Assembly (NCBI RefSeq): GCF_033807715.1
Contig: NC_084587.1
Location: forward strand, 16,846,017 to 16,910,016
Source of the DNA: Cololabis saira
Taxonomy: Eukaryota > Chordata > Actinopteri > Beloniformes > Belonidae
Direction: 5' to 3'
DNA: 64,000 bases
Both the position numbers and the translations under genes were made by a program. The notes beneath the pieces are model-generated. The model did not search any database. It saw only the letters and a list, made by a program, of their open reading frames with translations, and was not told the DNA's origin. Below are positions 12,553 through 24,180 of this stretch, in pieces. Position 1 is the first letter of the stretch, and each line of letters begins with the position of its first letter.

Positions 12553-12655
12553 AGCTTACCACCACTGGTGAGAATGTGTATGAATGAATAATGATTTCTG
12601 TAAAGCACTCTGGGTGCCTAGAAGGGCGCTATATAAATCCAAGTCATTATTATAT
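12553..12655 (+). mobile_element. 3' terminal fragment of a non-LTR retroelement
   Basis: The sequence GTAAAGCACTCTGGGTGCCT followed by GAAGGGCGCTATATAAATCC and a short ATT-type tail (12643-12652) is typical of the 3' ends of teleost LINEs and the SINEs that borrow them. Only about 100 bp is present. The clade is not determined. Confidence 0.6.
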
Positions 12656-13690
12656 ATATGTATAGTATGTGTGTGTGTTTTATTGTTTTCACACTTTCAG
12701 ACCAATTCTCTTTTTTTCTTTGTCAGTGCAGCTGTGTTACTTTTGCCTGAGGAGAAATTGACTCAAACTCACAATTTGATTCCAATAGCAGGTTTAAGTC
12801 TAAAAGAGAAATGTAAGAGGATCTCTTCTATTAATTTGGCGTTGCCATGGTGAATCACTGTATCAGAGCTGCATTGATGATGGCTTTTACAGTCTTAGTG
12901 CACATGCTTAATGCAGAGTCAACACTCTGAGTTGATTGAACAAACTTTAAAGCCTTGATTAAATGTGAAACTGTGTTTCTCCTCTTAGGCTCTTAGTTGG
13001 CTCCGAGTTACCATTTTAACAGCCGCAGTTTAACACAAGGTCATGCTGTTGTAATGGATGCAGTATGTGACAGTTCTAAAATCTATATCGGTCGACATTT
13101 ATATTTACTGTCCAGATGTGCCAGCTATTCATCCCAATACCACAAGAGATGCATGCATTTGAACTGTTGGCTTTGAGCAGGTACAGTAGGAAGCTTCCTC
13201 TCCTCTGTTGTCCAAGAGTTGCTGCATCCATTGTTACCAAAAGGATTTTCTCATTTCCATTCATCTGACCACGGGATTTTTCATTGTATCCCGGCACAGC
13301 TTTTTTTTTCTTTTTTTTTTTAAACAGCATTTACCATATTTTTTTTTACCAATGAGCCCATACCACTGGCAACCATACATGCCCACAACTCAACACTTCA
13401 TACACCATGTTTTAAACATGAACTGAGCTGCTTTGGATTATGAGCAGTTCCTTTCCTTCTCCAATGGGATGCCAACCTTCTGCTCCTTGACGTCCTTCTG
13501 CTTGCATTTCCATTTCTTTTCCATCTTTATTCTTATTTTTCATTGTAAAAAATGTATGGACAGTGCCACCTGGACAATTGCAAATCACCAGGAGATTATG
13601 ATACCAATGATAGAATTATTTCCCCACACTTTTTGTAAAACTTTAAAGTTTAAAAGTAAACTACAAACAGTAGAGACCTGAACTACGACT
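12656..13690. other. No recognisable gene
   Basis: AT-rich sequence with a T-run near 13303-13322. Frames are short and without domains. Confidence 0.4.
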
Positions 13691-13719
13691 GACAAGCTAA
13701 AGCTGTCACTATCAGCAAG

Positions 13720-14420
13720 ATGTCTCCCTTTTCTGAAGATGACTACTACAATCTCCTTCAGAAAATCTACATGCTGGAAACCATAATCCAACAACTAAAG
13801 GTAAATATGGAGGTACATACAGTAGAATGTGTGGAAATGATACAACTTTACCTCTGAGTAAACATAATGGACCGGACCCTGCTAACCTACAGCTAATCAA
13901 TGCTAACAAGGCTGATAGGAAACGGGAAGACGTTGTTTTTAGTAACAAATCCTCAAGTATTTTCTGGAATGCGCTTGGTGCAAAGCCAAGTAATAAATCC
14001 TTTCACAGGGAGAAGATAGAACAAGTCCTGTCTGGTGATATCTGTGATGCAACCGGCTGGCCTACACTACCAACAAGACCAAATTCTTTCTCAACCCCTG
14101 TTGTTAGCAGGAAAACAAAACAAACAAAGATGCCACGGCAGAACAGATTTGCACCGCTACAACGAAACTCTAGATCTCCATCCGATGACCTGGATAAAGT
14201 CTCTCCACAATGCCAGGTAAACCGGAAAAACAACTCAGAATGTAAAAGGCTAAGAGGAAAGCTAACGCCTGGCCCTGAGAATGATTGTTGGTGATGCTGC
14301 TGTGAAAGATGTGAGCTATGTGTGTGGGAAACATACAAAAGTACTGTGCTTCCCCAAGGATATATTATCGTATAAAAGACAAGATCGTGCAAATTCCCAC
14401 CACCACAAACTCCTAACCCC
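13720..14420 (+). pseudogene. LINE ORF1 remnant (esterase-type)
   Basis: A start at ATG 13720 gives an acidic, probably coiled-coil N-terminus (around EDDYYNLLQKIYMLETIIQQ). After a stop, another frame from 13827 gives 155 codons rich in basic and polar residues, including RFAPLQRNS, a motif that in this LINE group precedes the esterase-like domain. At about 14282-14370 the reading shifts to a frame with IVGDAAVKDV and TKVLCFPKDILSY, the start of the SGNH-esterase-like domain of these ORF1 proteins. In the family, ORF1 binds element RNA. At least two disabling changes are present. Confidence 0.65.
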
Positions 14421-14915
14421 AAAAGGTCTTCACTGACCAGATGAAGGCAGAGATGCGAGATTGTCCTCGAAGATCATCATCAGCTACATAAAACCCCTGT
14501 ATCACCTGAGTCATCTGAAACAGCTAGTCCCCAGCATCCAACACCCCATCCTCGGCAGAAACAAAACCATCATCTCTCGAAACAGCCAGATAACAAAGTA
14601 TCAGCAGACTCAAACTGATATGTACCGGGTCCCAGCTGCAGTACTGTGTACTGTTTGGCTCTTTCCAGGATAAGCTGGGGCCCGATATGGAACTAGCTTC
14701 TTTCATCCCTGTTTTAATACGTAGCAGAAAAAGATTAGTCCGCCTTCAGAGAAGAACCTCTCACCCAAAACATGCTGTAAATTTATCAAATCTTGTGTTC
14801 ACTGCTCATCAGCCACAGCCAGCCCATAATAACAATGGACAGATAGAACTATTAACACACTGAAACAAGCTGTACCCAATGTCAGTTCTTTGGCTTTTTT
14901 TCTTTAATTATTTTA

Positions 14916-14949
14916 TTTTAAAACATAAAATAGATTTTATGTTTTAAAA
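14916..14949. repeat. Perfect AT-rich hairpin (15-bp stem, 4-nt loop)
   Basis: TTTTAAAACATAAAA at 14916-14930 is followed by TAGA and by its exact reverse complement at 14935-14949. It lies between the ORF1 and endonuclease remnants of the LINE. It could be a chance palindrome in AT-rich DNA, or a relic of a small inverted-repeat insertion. Confidence 0.8.
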
Positions 14950-14954
14950 CAGAA

Positions 14955-15925
14955 ATGTGGTCAAATCTGGATAATCATGCAGCAGTTCTTCTTGGAATAA
15001 GCCCTCCCTGCTATAGCTTCATGAGTAAACCTCGGCAGAATCAGAAGGGAGGAGGAGTAGCTCCTCTGTTTAGTAACTCCCTTCAATGTAAGCAAATGTC
15101 TTGTGACAACTATGCCTCATTTGAATATGTGGCTCTTCAGTGGAAATCCTTATCCCGTGTGTTGTTTCTCAATGTCAACAAACCACCTAAGTACTATGCT
15201 TTGATGATGATGTTGGACTGCTGTCTATCATCTGTGTTGATTTTGATTGTGTAATTGTTGTTGGGGATTTTAACATCTATATTGATAACCCAAAGGACAT
15301 GTGGGCAGAGAAATGATGCTGTGTTCTTGGTTATTTTGGACTGACTCAACATGTGATGTAAAAAACGCACAACTAACGTCTGAACAACTTCAAGGTTGTG
15401 GTGACAGTAATGTCAACAGAAGCTTCCAGGCAAAGATCATAAAGAAACTGTCCATATGGGAAAATATGTGAAAAATGTTTATTCATATCTACTCCTCCTC
15501 CACTCGCCTTCAGGTAATAAGCTTGTAGATGCATTCAGTGCTAAAAGTATTACATTTATTGATACCATTGCTCCCACCAAGGTGAAGATGATCACTGCTA
15601 ATAAGAAACCTTCAATGGATTAATGATGCACGGGTCACAGCTGAAAAAAGAGTGTATAAAAGCTGAACGCACGTGGTCGAAAACTAAAATATAGGTTCAT
15701 TATGACATTTATAAAGGAGAGACAGAGCATATATAATATGGAGCTGAGGAATGCAAGGCTGTCATATTTTTCCTCATATAATTGACAAAAACAATAATAA
15801 TGCAAATGTTAATATTGTTCACTACTGTTGAAAGGCTAACAAATCCCCCTGAGTCAGTGGACCCTGAACTTCCATCCAACCGTGCCTGCAATGAGTTTGC
15901 CTCTTTTTTCACTGACAAAACACTA
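14955..15925 (+). pseudogene. LINE ORF2 endonuclease-domain remnant
   Basis: The frame at 14955-15254 contains SKPRQNQKGGGVAPLF and SFEYVALQWKSLSRVLFLNV, and the next frame contains CVIVVGDFNIYIDNPKDM (about 15245-15300). The GDFNIH-type motif and the RGGG(V/L)A motif are hallmarks of the apurinic-like endonuclease of jockey-group LINEs. The normal histidine after GDFNI is tyrosine here. At 15828-15920 a piece reading NEFASFFTDK marks the linker just before the RT domain. Several frameshifts and a truncated catalytic C-terminus make it non-functional. Confidence 0.75.
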
Positions 15926-15990
15926 GTGCTCCTATGCTAGATGCAGGATATGTGCTGCTTCTGTGTCCAATGAGAGAAACCATGACACAA

Positions 15991-16475
15991 TTGGCGCTTT
16001 TCCACTAGTACCTACTCAGCCCGACTCGACTCACCTCGCCTCGGTTTTGCGCTTTTCCACTGGGGGTCGAGGAGTGCCGAGTAGATACTTTTTCTGTAAC
16101 TACTCTGCAGAGGTTTTAAGCGGGCTGATTTGGGCTGCCATCTGACGTCATCATACTGCATGCCAGCGATTGGTCAGGGAGTTGGCCCGTCAGACGTCTG
16201 AGTCAGGAGGCGGAAATCAGCGACAGAGCGACTCTGACGGCGGCTTCTTTTTAATTTTATTCGACAGGCAATGGCATCGCAAAAGTCGGTTTCGTGATCC
16301 AACTCTGAGGTGCAGATGTTCATAAACCTGGTGGCTGAGGAGAGAATTAAAAAGGGATCTAGACGGGGCGATAAGGAACGACAAGATCTACCAGGAACTC
16401 TGTCACTTCATAGCTGCTCGCGGCTCCCAGCTGACTTTTCATCAGCGCCGAGACGAACAAACAAACAAAAAAAAA
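15991..16475 (+). mobile_element. Harbinger-type element fragment inside the LINE
   Basis: The left edge reads GGCGCTTTTCCACTAGTACC, followed by CGACTCGACTC-type repeats and a second GCGCTTTTCCACT. This matches the terminus of a common teleost DNA element used by PIF/Harbinger-like transposons. Inside is part of the Myb/SANT-like protein that such elements encode. The right edge is an A-rich stretch (16458-16477), after which LINE sequence resumes. No matching right terminal repeat or 3-bp target duplication was found, so the fragment is probably truncated. Confidence 0.6.
16303..16450 (+). pseudogene. Myb/SANT-like DNA-binding protein fragment (Harbinger-type)
   Basis: The plus-strand frame reads EVQMFINLVAEERI, the start of the first helix of the Myb/SANT-like domain found in fish Harbinger accessory proteins. 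The domain continues in the +1 frame as NDKIYQELCHFIAARGSQLT, so a single-base-type frameshift lies at about 16365. In the family this protein binds the transposon ends and partners the transposase. Only about 50 residues are left, ending in the A-rich stretch. Confidence 0.65.
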
Positions 16476-16479
16476 AGCT

Positions 16480-17640
16480 CATCCACATTAAGACAGTACT
16501 GAAGTCAACCTGTTATCACCTAAAGAACAAAGAGCATTAAGGGACTGAGAAGAATTTGTCCATGCTTTTATCTTCAGTGGACTGGACTACTGTAAGGCTG
16601 TTCTCACAGGTCTCCCTAAAAAACAGTAGGCTACGGACCAGCAGGGATCAAGGGAAATACAAAACAAGATATACACAGAAGGCTTGCCAAGGCATAGGTG
16701 CACACCATCAGGGCAGATGGGAACAAGGTCTGTCAAGACATAACTGAAACACAAAAAGACAAGGTTTAAAATAAAACAAGAACTAAATACCAAATCCATA
16801 ACAGGGTATACCACATGACTCCTGTTCTTAGATCTTTACACTGGTTTACTGGACTGTCCCAGAATATATTTTGAAATTCTGCTGTTGGTTTATGAAACTC
16901 TGAATGGCCCAGAGCCAAAATACATCTCTGATCTTCTGGACTATTTTGAACCAACCAGAACCCTAAGGTAATCATGGTCATGCATACTTTCTGTACTTAG
17001 TGTAGAAGTCTAAATTCAGTTAAAGTTCATTCAGATGTGGAGGGTCATTTAAGTTAATGTTTCCTGAGGTAATTTAAGTGTATTGAGATAAAAAGGTACA
17101 ATTTACAGGTCAAAATATTTAAAGGATAATGAGTTCATAGTTAAACATAAAAATATGTGTACAGGATGATGAGCCTAAAGGCTAAGAATTCTCATGTAAG
17201 GATTTGTGATATTAGAGACTGTAGTAAAGCCTTCTGGCAAATTTGCATATTTAATTGCTCATTAGAGAGTTTGGATTTCAGTGTGTAGTTTTCACAGTAG
17301 TCAGCCGGGCAAGTGGAGTGGAGCCACACAGGTTTTTGACCTCGTTCAAATTGATCCTTTTATTCTTTATTTGTGAAGAGTATCGTTTTTATTTATTTTT
17401 TTATAAACTGTTGAACCTAACGGAGAGGATCCAGTTGTTTTTTGCCAATAGGATTGTAACAGGAAAAGGAGAGCGTCAATCTTATGGCTTCATTACTTAG
17501 GAGCCTGTACCCAGAGTTAGAACCAAACGGTGAGGCAGCATTCGGCTTTTATGCTCCTCACCTGTGGAACAAATTCCCAGAATCAGGGCTTCTGAAACTC
17601 TCATTTGCTTCAAGTCGAGGTTGTAAACCTTTTTATTTAT
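16480..17640 (+). pseudogene. LINE RT protein, C-terminal half, interrupted
   Basis: Pieces appear in the expected order but different frames: CYHLKN followed by a VHAF-type helix and DYC-type motif near 16520-16620 (thumb region), HMTPVLRSLHWFTGL at about 16812-16855, NGPEPKYISDLLDYFEPT at 16902-16955, and EPNGEAAFGFYAPHLWNKFP at 17519-17580. The last block is the same C-terminal motif seen in the L2 copy at 3.6 kb. Inserts of about 120 bp (within 16630-16800) and about 540 bp (16968-17507) break the sequence. Confidence 0.7.
16968..17507. other. Insert of unknown identity inside the LINE
   Basis: LINE coding sequence stops after the PTRTLR-type motif and resumes near 17508. The intervening 540 bp has no coding match I recognise. 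Its edges show weak inverted similarity (CCTAAGGTAAT on the left; CCTAAGTAAT on the reverse complement of the right), which could be terminal repeats or chance. It could be a MITE or a solo LTR. Confidence 0.35.
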
Positions 17641-17830
17641 TTTTATTTACATTTCAGTAATCCACCATAATGCACCAGAACCTTTTATTTCTTGCATCTC
17701 ATTTGTTTAATTCTTTTTCCCTTATGTCTGTATTTTCTTCTTATGTATAAAGCACTTTGAATTGTGTTGTACATGAAATGTGCTACAGTATATGAATAAA
17801 CTTGCCTTGCTTTGCCTTGCCCCCAGAGTA

Positions 17831-18429
17831 TTCTTAACTTCTGTTGAAGTTGTGAAGGACTTTTTCTTCACCAAGGTAAGGTTTCTGGGATCATCCACTT
17901 TAGGTGTCCTCCAGGCTTTTTAATGCCATTGCATTTGCCAGTCTTTTCTTTCTTTTTAGGAACATACCTTTGACAACAAATAAGGCTCCTTGGACTCTAT
18001 ATTGGTATCTCCAGCCAAATGCCAACTCAATACCTGATATCAACTCCAGACTTTTTGTCCACTTCATTTTTCTTGAAGTAATGAAGGGTTCCACAAGGGT
18101 TCCACCTGGCCATTAAACTCCTTTCCAGGCAATTTCTCAAGTACTCTTGAGCCCCTTAACAATTGAGACATTTTGCTTAAAATGACTGTAATTACAAAGA
18201 GCTCTCACATTAAAATAGAAGGATACACTGTTATCACGGAAGTATTTTTTATTTCAAATTCATTGTGCCTGTGTATCAAGTCAAAATAATAAAAAAAAAA
18301 AACAAAAAAAAAAAACCTCACTGTACCTTTTTAAAAAAAAAATAAAATACTTCCTATGGTTCGATATATGCACGGTGGCCCATAAACTTGGAACGTAGTT
18401 TGTTTGCTGTCTATTTTTTATTACTATTT
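17831..18429. other. No recognisable gene
   Basis: Includes an A-rich stretch at 18286-18345. A 70-codon frame at 17904-18116 has no recognisable domain. Confidence 0.4.
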
Positions 18430-18597
18430 TATTGATCACCCTAGTACATTAGTGATTTCATTGTTTCTGCACTTTGTACTGTATTTTCTTTTGGTATTGT
18501 TTCATTTTAATGTATACTGTACAGCACTTTGGTCGACCTCGGTTGTTTTTCAATGTGATATATAAATAAAATTGACATTGACATTGACATTGTTTGT
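18430..18597 (+). mobile_element. L2-type LINE 3' terminus with TTGACA tail
   Basis: GTACAGCACTTTGGTCGACC, then ATGTGATATATAAATAAAAT and a (TTGACA)n tail of about four units at 18569-18593. This is the 3' end structure of teleost L2-like LINEs. Only the last 170 bp is present. Confidence 0.75.
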
Positions 18598-18689
18598 TTT
18601 CAGAAACATTGCTCTTTTTTATTCCCCTTTTTATTCAGAATCATTTCATGAGAAAAGGTAAAAAATATTTTATTCCAACTTAAATTGGG

Positions 18690-18757
18690 TGACATACATA
18701 TACATGCATACATACACATACATATACATACATGCATACATACACATACATATATAA
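18690..18757. repeat. (CATA)n-type microsatellite
   Basis: Imperfect CATA/TACA tetranucleotide run of about 68 bp. Confidence 0.85.
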
Positions 18758-19987
18758 TGCTATCTATAAATGGATAAAACAAGTGTTTCTGTTTTCATCT
18801 CCCTGATGGGAACAACTTATTTGTTACTGCTTTCCCCCCCTTGTTTTTGCATAATTGAGAAATTCCAGGAAGCCATATGCTTAAAAACTATTCTGAAAGG
18901 CTTTCAGTGTAGAGACAGATTGCATTTTAATCATTAAATAGGAACTTAATTATGTCTCCAGTGTGCTGGTGCTGCTAAAGCTGAAGTTTACACCAGTACA
19001 AATGATTGTTTGGTTCGTACTTCAGTGACAGTTCTGCTTCAAGAAAGTGCAGCTTGTTTCCAGAGCAGAATGCAGAGTCATAATGATCTGGACTGCAGGG
19101 TGCCTCCAGGGAATGGTTGCAGTGAATTGTGGGTAACTTGGTTGGAAAAAAGAAAAGAGTATATAGATGGAACACTCACAAAGCTCAATCTCAATTTAAA
19201 CAATGTTTTTATAGATAGATAGATGGATAGATAGATAGAATTCTTTTGTGTCAACCTGTAGTGAATGCCCAGGTGTCCATACGTGTATTTCTTGAGGATG
19301 AAAATCTGCTGTAAATCTACTTATGATTTTAAAAAATACTGTCAAAAAAGGTCAGGAAAATATCTTTTCATTAAAATTAGTTTGATTTGATTGGTTGAGA
19401 AACATAATAAATTGCAGTTTTCCACATTAGACATCAAGGCACATGAGTTTTGTTTTGATTCTCATCGTTGTTCTAATTTTGGATATTTTGCCGTTGCATG
19501 TTTCAGTACCTTTTCAGGTTTTCTTTGTTCAGTGTAAGATTTTTCTTCATTGTGTGGTGTTGTGTCTATTTACCTCCTTGTCTTGCTTTGAGCTGTCCTT
19601 TTTTTTGCTCAGCTCTGTGGTTTTATTCTGCTGCAGCAGTTTGGTTTTGTTTAAATCAATGTTCTTCTATTTCTTTCCTCATCCATCTACCGATGGCAGT
19701 GCATTTGGCCACTTTTCTCACTCACAGTGTGACATTAAAGTCAAGATTTAAAGTATGTCTTTGTTAATTGTTTCCTCTACCCATCCTCATTCTGCTACGG
19801 TAACCATAGAGACTGCAGAGTTTTGTCACTCAATTCCTAACACACAGTATGTTGCAATAAACCGTCTTGCTGAAAAAGCTCAAGTTCATATTGGCCGATC
19901 AGTCTCTCCTCCGCTGCTCCTTTGGGGTTGTTTGTATTTCAAAAGATAGTCTGAAGGATTCAGTGTTGGGGTTACTTTCTTCTAGTT
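18758..19987. other. No recognisable gene; short GATA tract
   Basis: A short GATA/GGAT tract lies at 19212-19238. The hydrophobic frames at 19443-19767 come from T-rich sequence and have no homology I recognise. Confidence 0.4.
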
Positions 19988-20858
19988 AGGGCCCGAGCGC
20001 TTACAGTGCGAAGGCCCTATTGTATCTGTAGGAATTTTTATTTTCCTTCTTTGACGATATGAGGGCCTTTTTGCCCACGTAAACGTGCCCCAAAAGTCAC
20101 CAAATTTTGCACGCAAGCCAGGCCTGGCGATAAATTTGATATTTCATGGTTTGCATTAATGGGCGTGGACAAATGGCTCAACAGCGCCCCCTAGAAAACT
20201 TTGTGCCTCAAGCCCCACAATATGGTTTGCGGACATGCACCAAAATCGGTACACACCTGTATCGTGTCGCAACTTAAAGAAAAATCTCTTGGCGCCATGG
20301 CCGACACCGAACAAGAAGTCGGCCATTTTGAATTAATCATGTAATTTTGGCGCAATTTATGCCATTCCTTCAGCAGTTAATACGGCCCGAACCGTAACGT
20401 GCACCCAGGTGTGTTATACATCAAAATGTGCGTCTCCATCCTGCGACGAAGCGCCTTACTTTTCTCAGTCAAAAGCGTTACCGTGGCGACGATAGATGCC
20501 AAAAAGCGCGCCCCCCCTTCATCTGATTGGTCCATATGTGATAGTTCCTACTTTCTGCCATAACTTTTGAATGGTTTGACATAAAGAGTCGTGGGTGGTG
20601 TCATCGGACTCGGTTTTGAGTCCTTGAACATAATTGCTGCAAATTAGCCACGTCCCTTCATCTGATTGGTCGATATCAGATAGTTCTACTTTCTGTCATA
20701 ACTTTTGAATGGTTTGATATAGAGAGTCGTGGGTGGTGTCATCCGCTAAATGTCCAGGCCTGAAGAATCTACATGCAAGTCATACAAGCGCTTCCACTGC
20801 AGCACGCCTGAACGTGCACAAGGGTGCGAGGGCCCGTTCATCGCTGTTTGCAGCTTTA
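19988..20858 (+). mobile_element. Unclassified dispersed repeat, copy 1 (with about two 138-bp units)
   Basis: The segment begins AGGGCCCGAGCG and ends GGGCCCGTTCATCGCTGTTT then GCAGCTTTA. An inverted, longer copy lies at 45595-46893. Shared blocks include the CACCAAATTTTGCACGCAAG region, the GCGCCCCCTAGAAAACTTTG region and repeated units containing GTGGGTGGTGTCAT. Two such units start at 20600 and 20738, 138 bp apart. There is no coding sequence and there are no clear terminal inverted repeats. I recognise it as a common teleost repeat but cannot name its superfamily. Confidence 0.7.
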
Positions 20859-22943
20859 ACTGAATATTGCTGTTGTAAAGCAAATGGTTCAAAACCTTGA
20901 CTTCTGGGTAGACACATCATTTGTCCAATTAGCAAATGCATATCTGCAGCAAATGTTCTGCTCTTGAGTCATGTGAAACCAACCAAACTAAATGGACAAA
21001 GATGCTTAATAATTTCTGCAGCTAATGAGGTGCTGTCATGCAAATTCAGTGAGTCACCAGAGCGCCAATCAAGAGATGTCTATAAAGTTTTAAAGAATTC
21101 ATAATCTTAACCACTATTGTATTGGAAATGTAATATTAGCAATAATGTTCACTTTTCATTTACACACCTAAAGATAAAAATAATTAAATAAATGTCTCAC
21201 AATACATTTGAGAGCACAACTTGACTTATGTTTCTGTGTCGCAGATAAACACATGGCCTACGTCACAGCTGGCATTTATATTCCCTTGTTATTTGTGTTA
21301 CAGTGTAATTAACCCACCAAGTCACCACTGGGACAGTGGTGGGACAGGGCCTTTTCTTTTTTCTTAGTTTTTCTTTCCCCTGCAGGGCTGTAGCTCAGGA
21401 GTCCGGACTTATGTTCTGTCTATCTGATTTGAAAATGACGTAGAGGAAGCAGGGAAATGCATAGACGGAAATAAATTGTAAGCAAGTGGACTAATCTCAT
21501 TTTTCACGGCCTGTGTCAAGCTGATGCACAGTTACATTTCTGGGGAGGCGCACATCAGGCAACAGCAAATGTTATGATCCAGAGTCTGCATCTATTCAGG
21601 ACGTACATCATCATTTTGATGTGAAAGCATAAATACCCATTACAAACAGTTAAAACACTTTAATGTTATATAGCAACAGACTGTACTGGGAAGCTAATGT
21701 TATTACTTGTGATCTATATTTCTGTGAACTGTGTATATGTTAAATAAAGTTTTGGGTGGAAAAAAAAAATTAAAGATTGTGCGATAACATTTAACATGTT
21801 TGATTTGGAGTAGCACCATGTTGCGCAAAAGATTATCTCCAATTTGATCTGTCTACCACCTTGCAGCTAAAGACTGACAACATAACTCATGACATTCAGA
21901 TACCAGATTAGACACAACACATGCTTTTCTGCCAACTTTGGAAATTTGGATCCGACTTTGAAATCTCTTGTAAAAATCATGAAGTATCAGGTCGGCATTT
22001 GTGTGCCCTTTTAAATTGTCACATGTGCAAAATTCATGTTTGCTGCTTTTAATATTTTTAGAGGATACAGGAGGGTAAAGCGACTGGTGTTTAAGATCTT
22101 TTATGCAACAGGCCCAATTGTGACCCTCATCTGATCCAAGAAAAGTTGGGCATAAAAACAATACAGGGTTAGGTTTATTGATTAAAAATTACAAGGTTTG
22201 GCAAAATAAAATATTGCCATGTCACAATCTTGCCGCCTTTATTGTAACACTACTAGATTGGCAAATGTTACTAGGAGACGATGTAGAGTGAAACTGGGCT
22301 GTCTACTCTAAGAACACAAGGGGTACTAACTGATGTCATCAATTAGAGTGGAATGAATGTGTTTGTACTGATCATTACCCACGACTGAGTCAGCGTTCAA
22401 TTTGGCCTCTAAGCTTTTCATCAAGTAACCCTCACGCACATGAACACATACACACGTTTTCTAAAAGGTTGATTGAATATGCAAAGCTCTTAGTGATGTA
22501 TGTTTCGAAAATGCTATTCCACGTTATCCATATGTGTTAAAAGTGCAGATTTGAATATACAGTCATGTACAAGTAATTTTTAAGCTCTAACCAAACTCAA
22601 TTATTTTATTAATTATGATGTTAATGAACTTGTTAGATTATTCTAACAATTACTACCTACCAGGTGGCCTCACAATAATGTGATAAATAGAAACTTGAAG
22701 AAATTATTGTAGAAACCTGCAGAGCCTGAAAAGTATTACGACTAACATCTAATGTTACTTCTGTATTACTGACTTGAGCTATCATAAGTAATTGTTTCTG
22801 CTCAGAATTTCAATAATTTATTTCAAACTTTGAACTTTCCATTTGAGACATTTTGGGTCTCCCTTCTCCCTTGGGGGTGTTGTGTTTTTTGTTCATGTTC
22901 TTTTAAGCTGTCAGAGCTGCTAGAAAAAAAAAATCATATAAAC
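20859..22943. other. No recognisable gene; possible A-tailed retroposed end near 21.77 kb
   Basis: A polyadenylation-like AATAAAG at 21741-21747 is followed 10 bp later by an A10 run, which could be the tail of a retroposed sequence, but nothing upstream is recognisable. The minus-strand frame at 21853-22161 has no domain I recognise. Confidence 0.35.
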
Positions 22944-23155
22944 CAGGGGTCTCGAACACCAGTCCTTGAGGGCCGCTGCCCCGCTTGTTTTAGATTTTTC
23001 CCTGCATCAATACAACTGATTCAAATAAATGGATTGTCATCCTGTCATCACACTTCGCACAAGTCTGTTACTGAAACAATCATTTGTATTAGCGTGTTTT
23101 GGAGAAGAGAAACATCTAAAACATGCAGGACAGCGGCTGGAGTTCAAGACCCCTG
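22944..23155. mobile_element. hAT-like MITE, 212 bp, with long terminal inverted repeats
   Basis: The left end reads CAGGGGTCTCGAACACCAGT and the right end, in reverse complement, CAGGGGTCTTGAACTCCAGC. TTTTAGATT near the left and the reverse complement TTTTAGATG near the right extend the inverted symmetry. CAGGGGTC ends suit the hAT superfamily. The flanking octamers ATATAAAC (22936-22943) and CTCTTAAC (23156-23163) match at five of eight positions, so the target duplication is decayed or the family differs. No coding capacity. Confidence 0.75.
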
Positions 23156-23177
23156 CTCTTAACCATCAACATGTCTC

Positions 23178-23532
23178 TTAGACCCCATTACCACCAGACT
23201 GATCAAGGAGGTTTTGCATTTAATTAATACTTTCATTTTGGATGGAATCAATCTACCCTTATCAACAGGCTATGTGCCTCAGGCTGATAATAAACCTATA
23301 TCCAATCTCCTTTTTATTTCAAACGTTTTTGAAAATCAACTAACCCAACATTACATATAATTAGTTTGAAGCATATCAGTCAGGATTCAAATCACATAAT
23401 ACAGAAGCAGCCCTGATGAATTCACCAACGATCTCCACATGGCCTCAGAGAGTGGATCAGTGATCATTGTAGTCCTGTTAGATCTCAGAGCTGTTATATT
23501 CCACTCCTTGTCTATATTATGTACTATCTATC
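23178..23532 (+). pseudogene. LINE reverse transcriptase fragment (L2 group)
   Basis: The translation shows the N-terminal part of an RT domain: DPITTRLIKEVLHLINTFIL, then GINLPLSTGYVPQ, then PISNLLFIS and, in another frame, [20 protein letters not shown]. The stretch between GYVPQ and PISNL is shorter than in intact family members by about 27 codons, an internal deletion. Stops occur after the TQHYI motif. The coding match ends where the ATGG microsatellite begins at 23533, just before the first catalytic aspartate region (DLSAAFDT in the family, DLRAVIFHS here). Confidence 0.8.

Positions 23533-24180
<648 letters not shown>

Larger units (their letters stand above)
13720..17830 (+). mobile_element. 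Decayed near-full-span LINE (Rex1/L2-like) with internal insertions
   Basis: Three recognisable parts lie in order on the plus strand: an ORF1 with an esterase-like segment (13720-14420), an endonuclease region (14955-15925) and the C-terminal part of the RT protein (16480-17640). The 3' terminus contains AAAGCACTTTGAATTG and ATGAATAAACTTGCCTTG with a CTTGC-type tail at 17800-17822. Most of the catalytic RT domain is missing. A Harbinger-type insertion occupies that position (15991-16475), and two further inserts break the C-terminal region. Many stops and frameshifts show an old, dead copy. The clade is judged from protein resemblance only. Confidence 0.75.
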
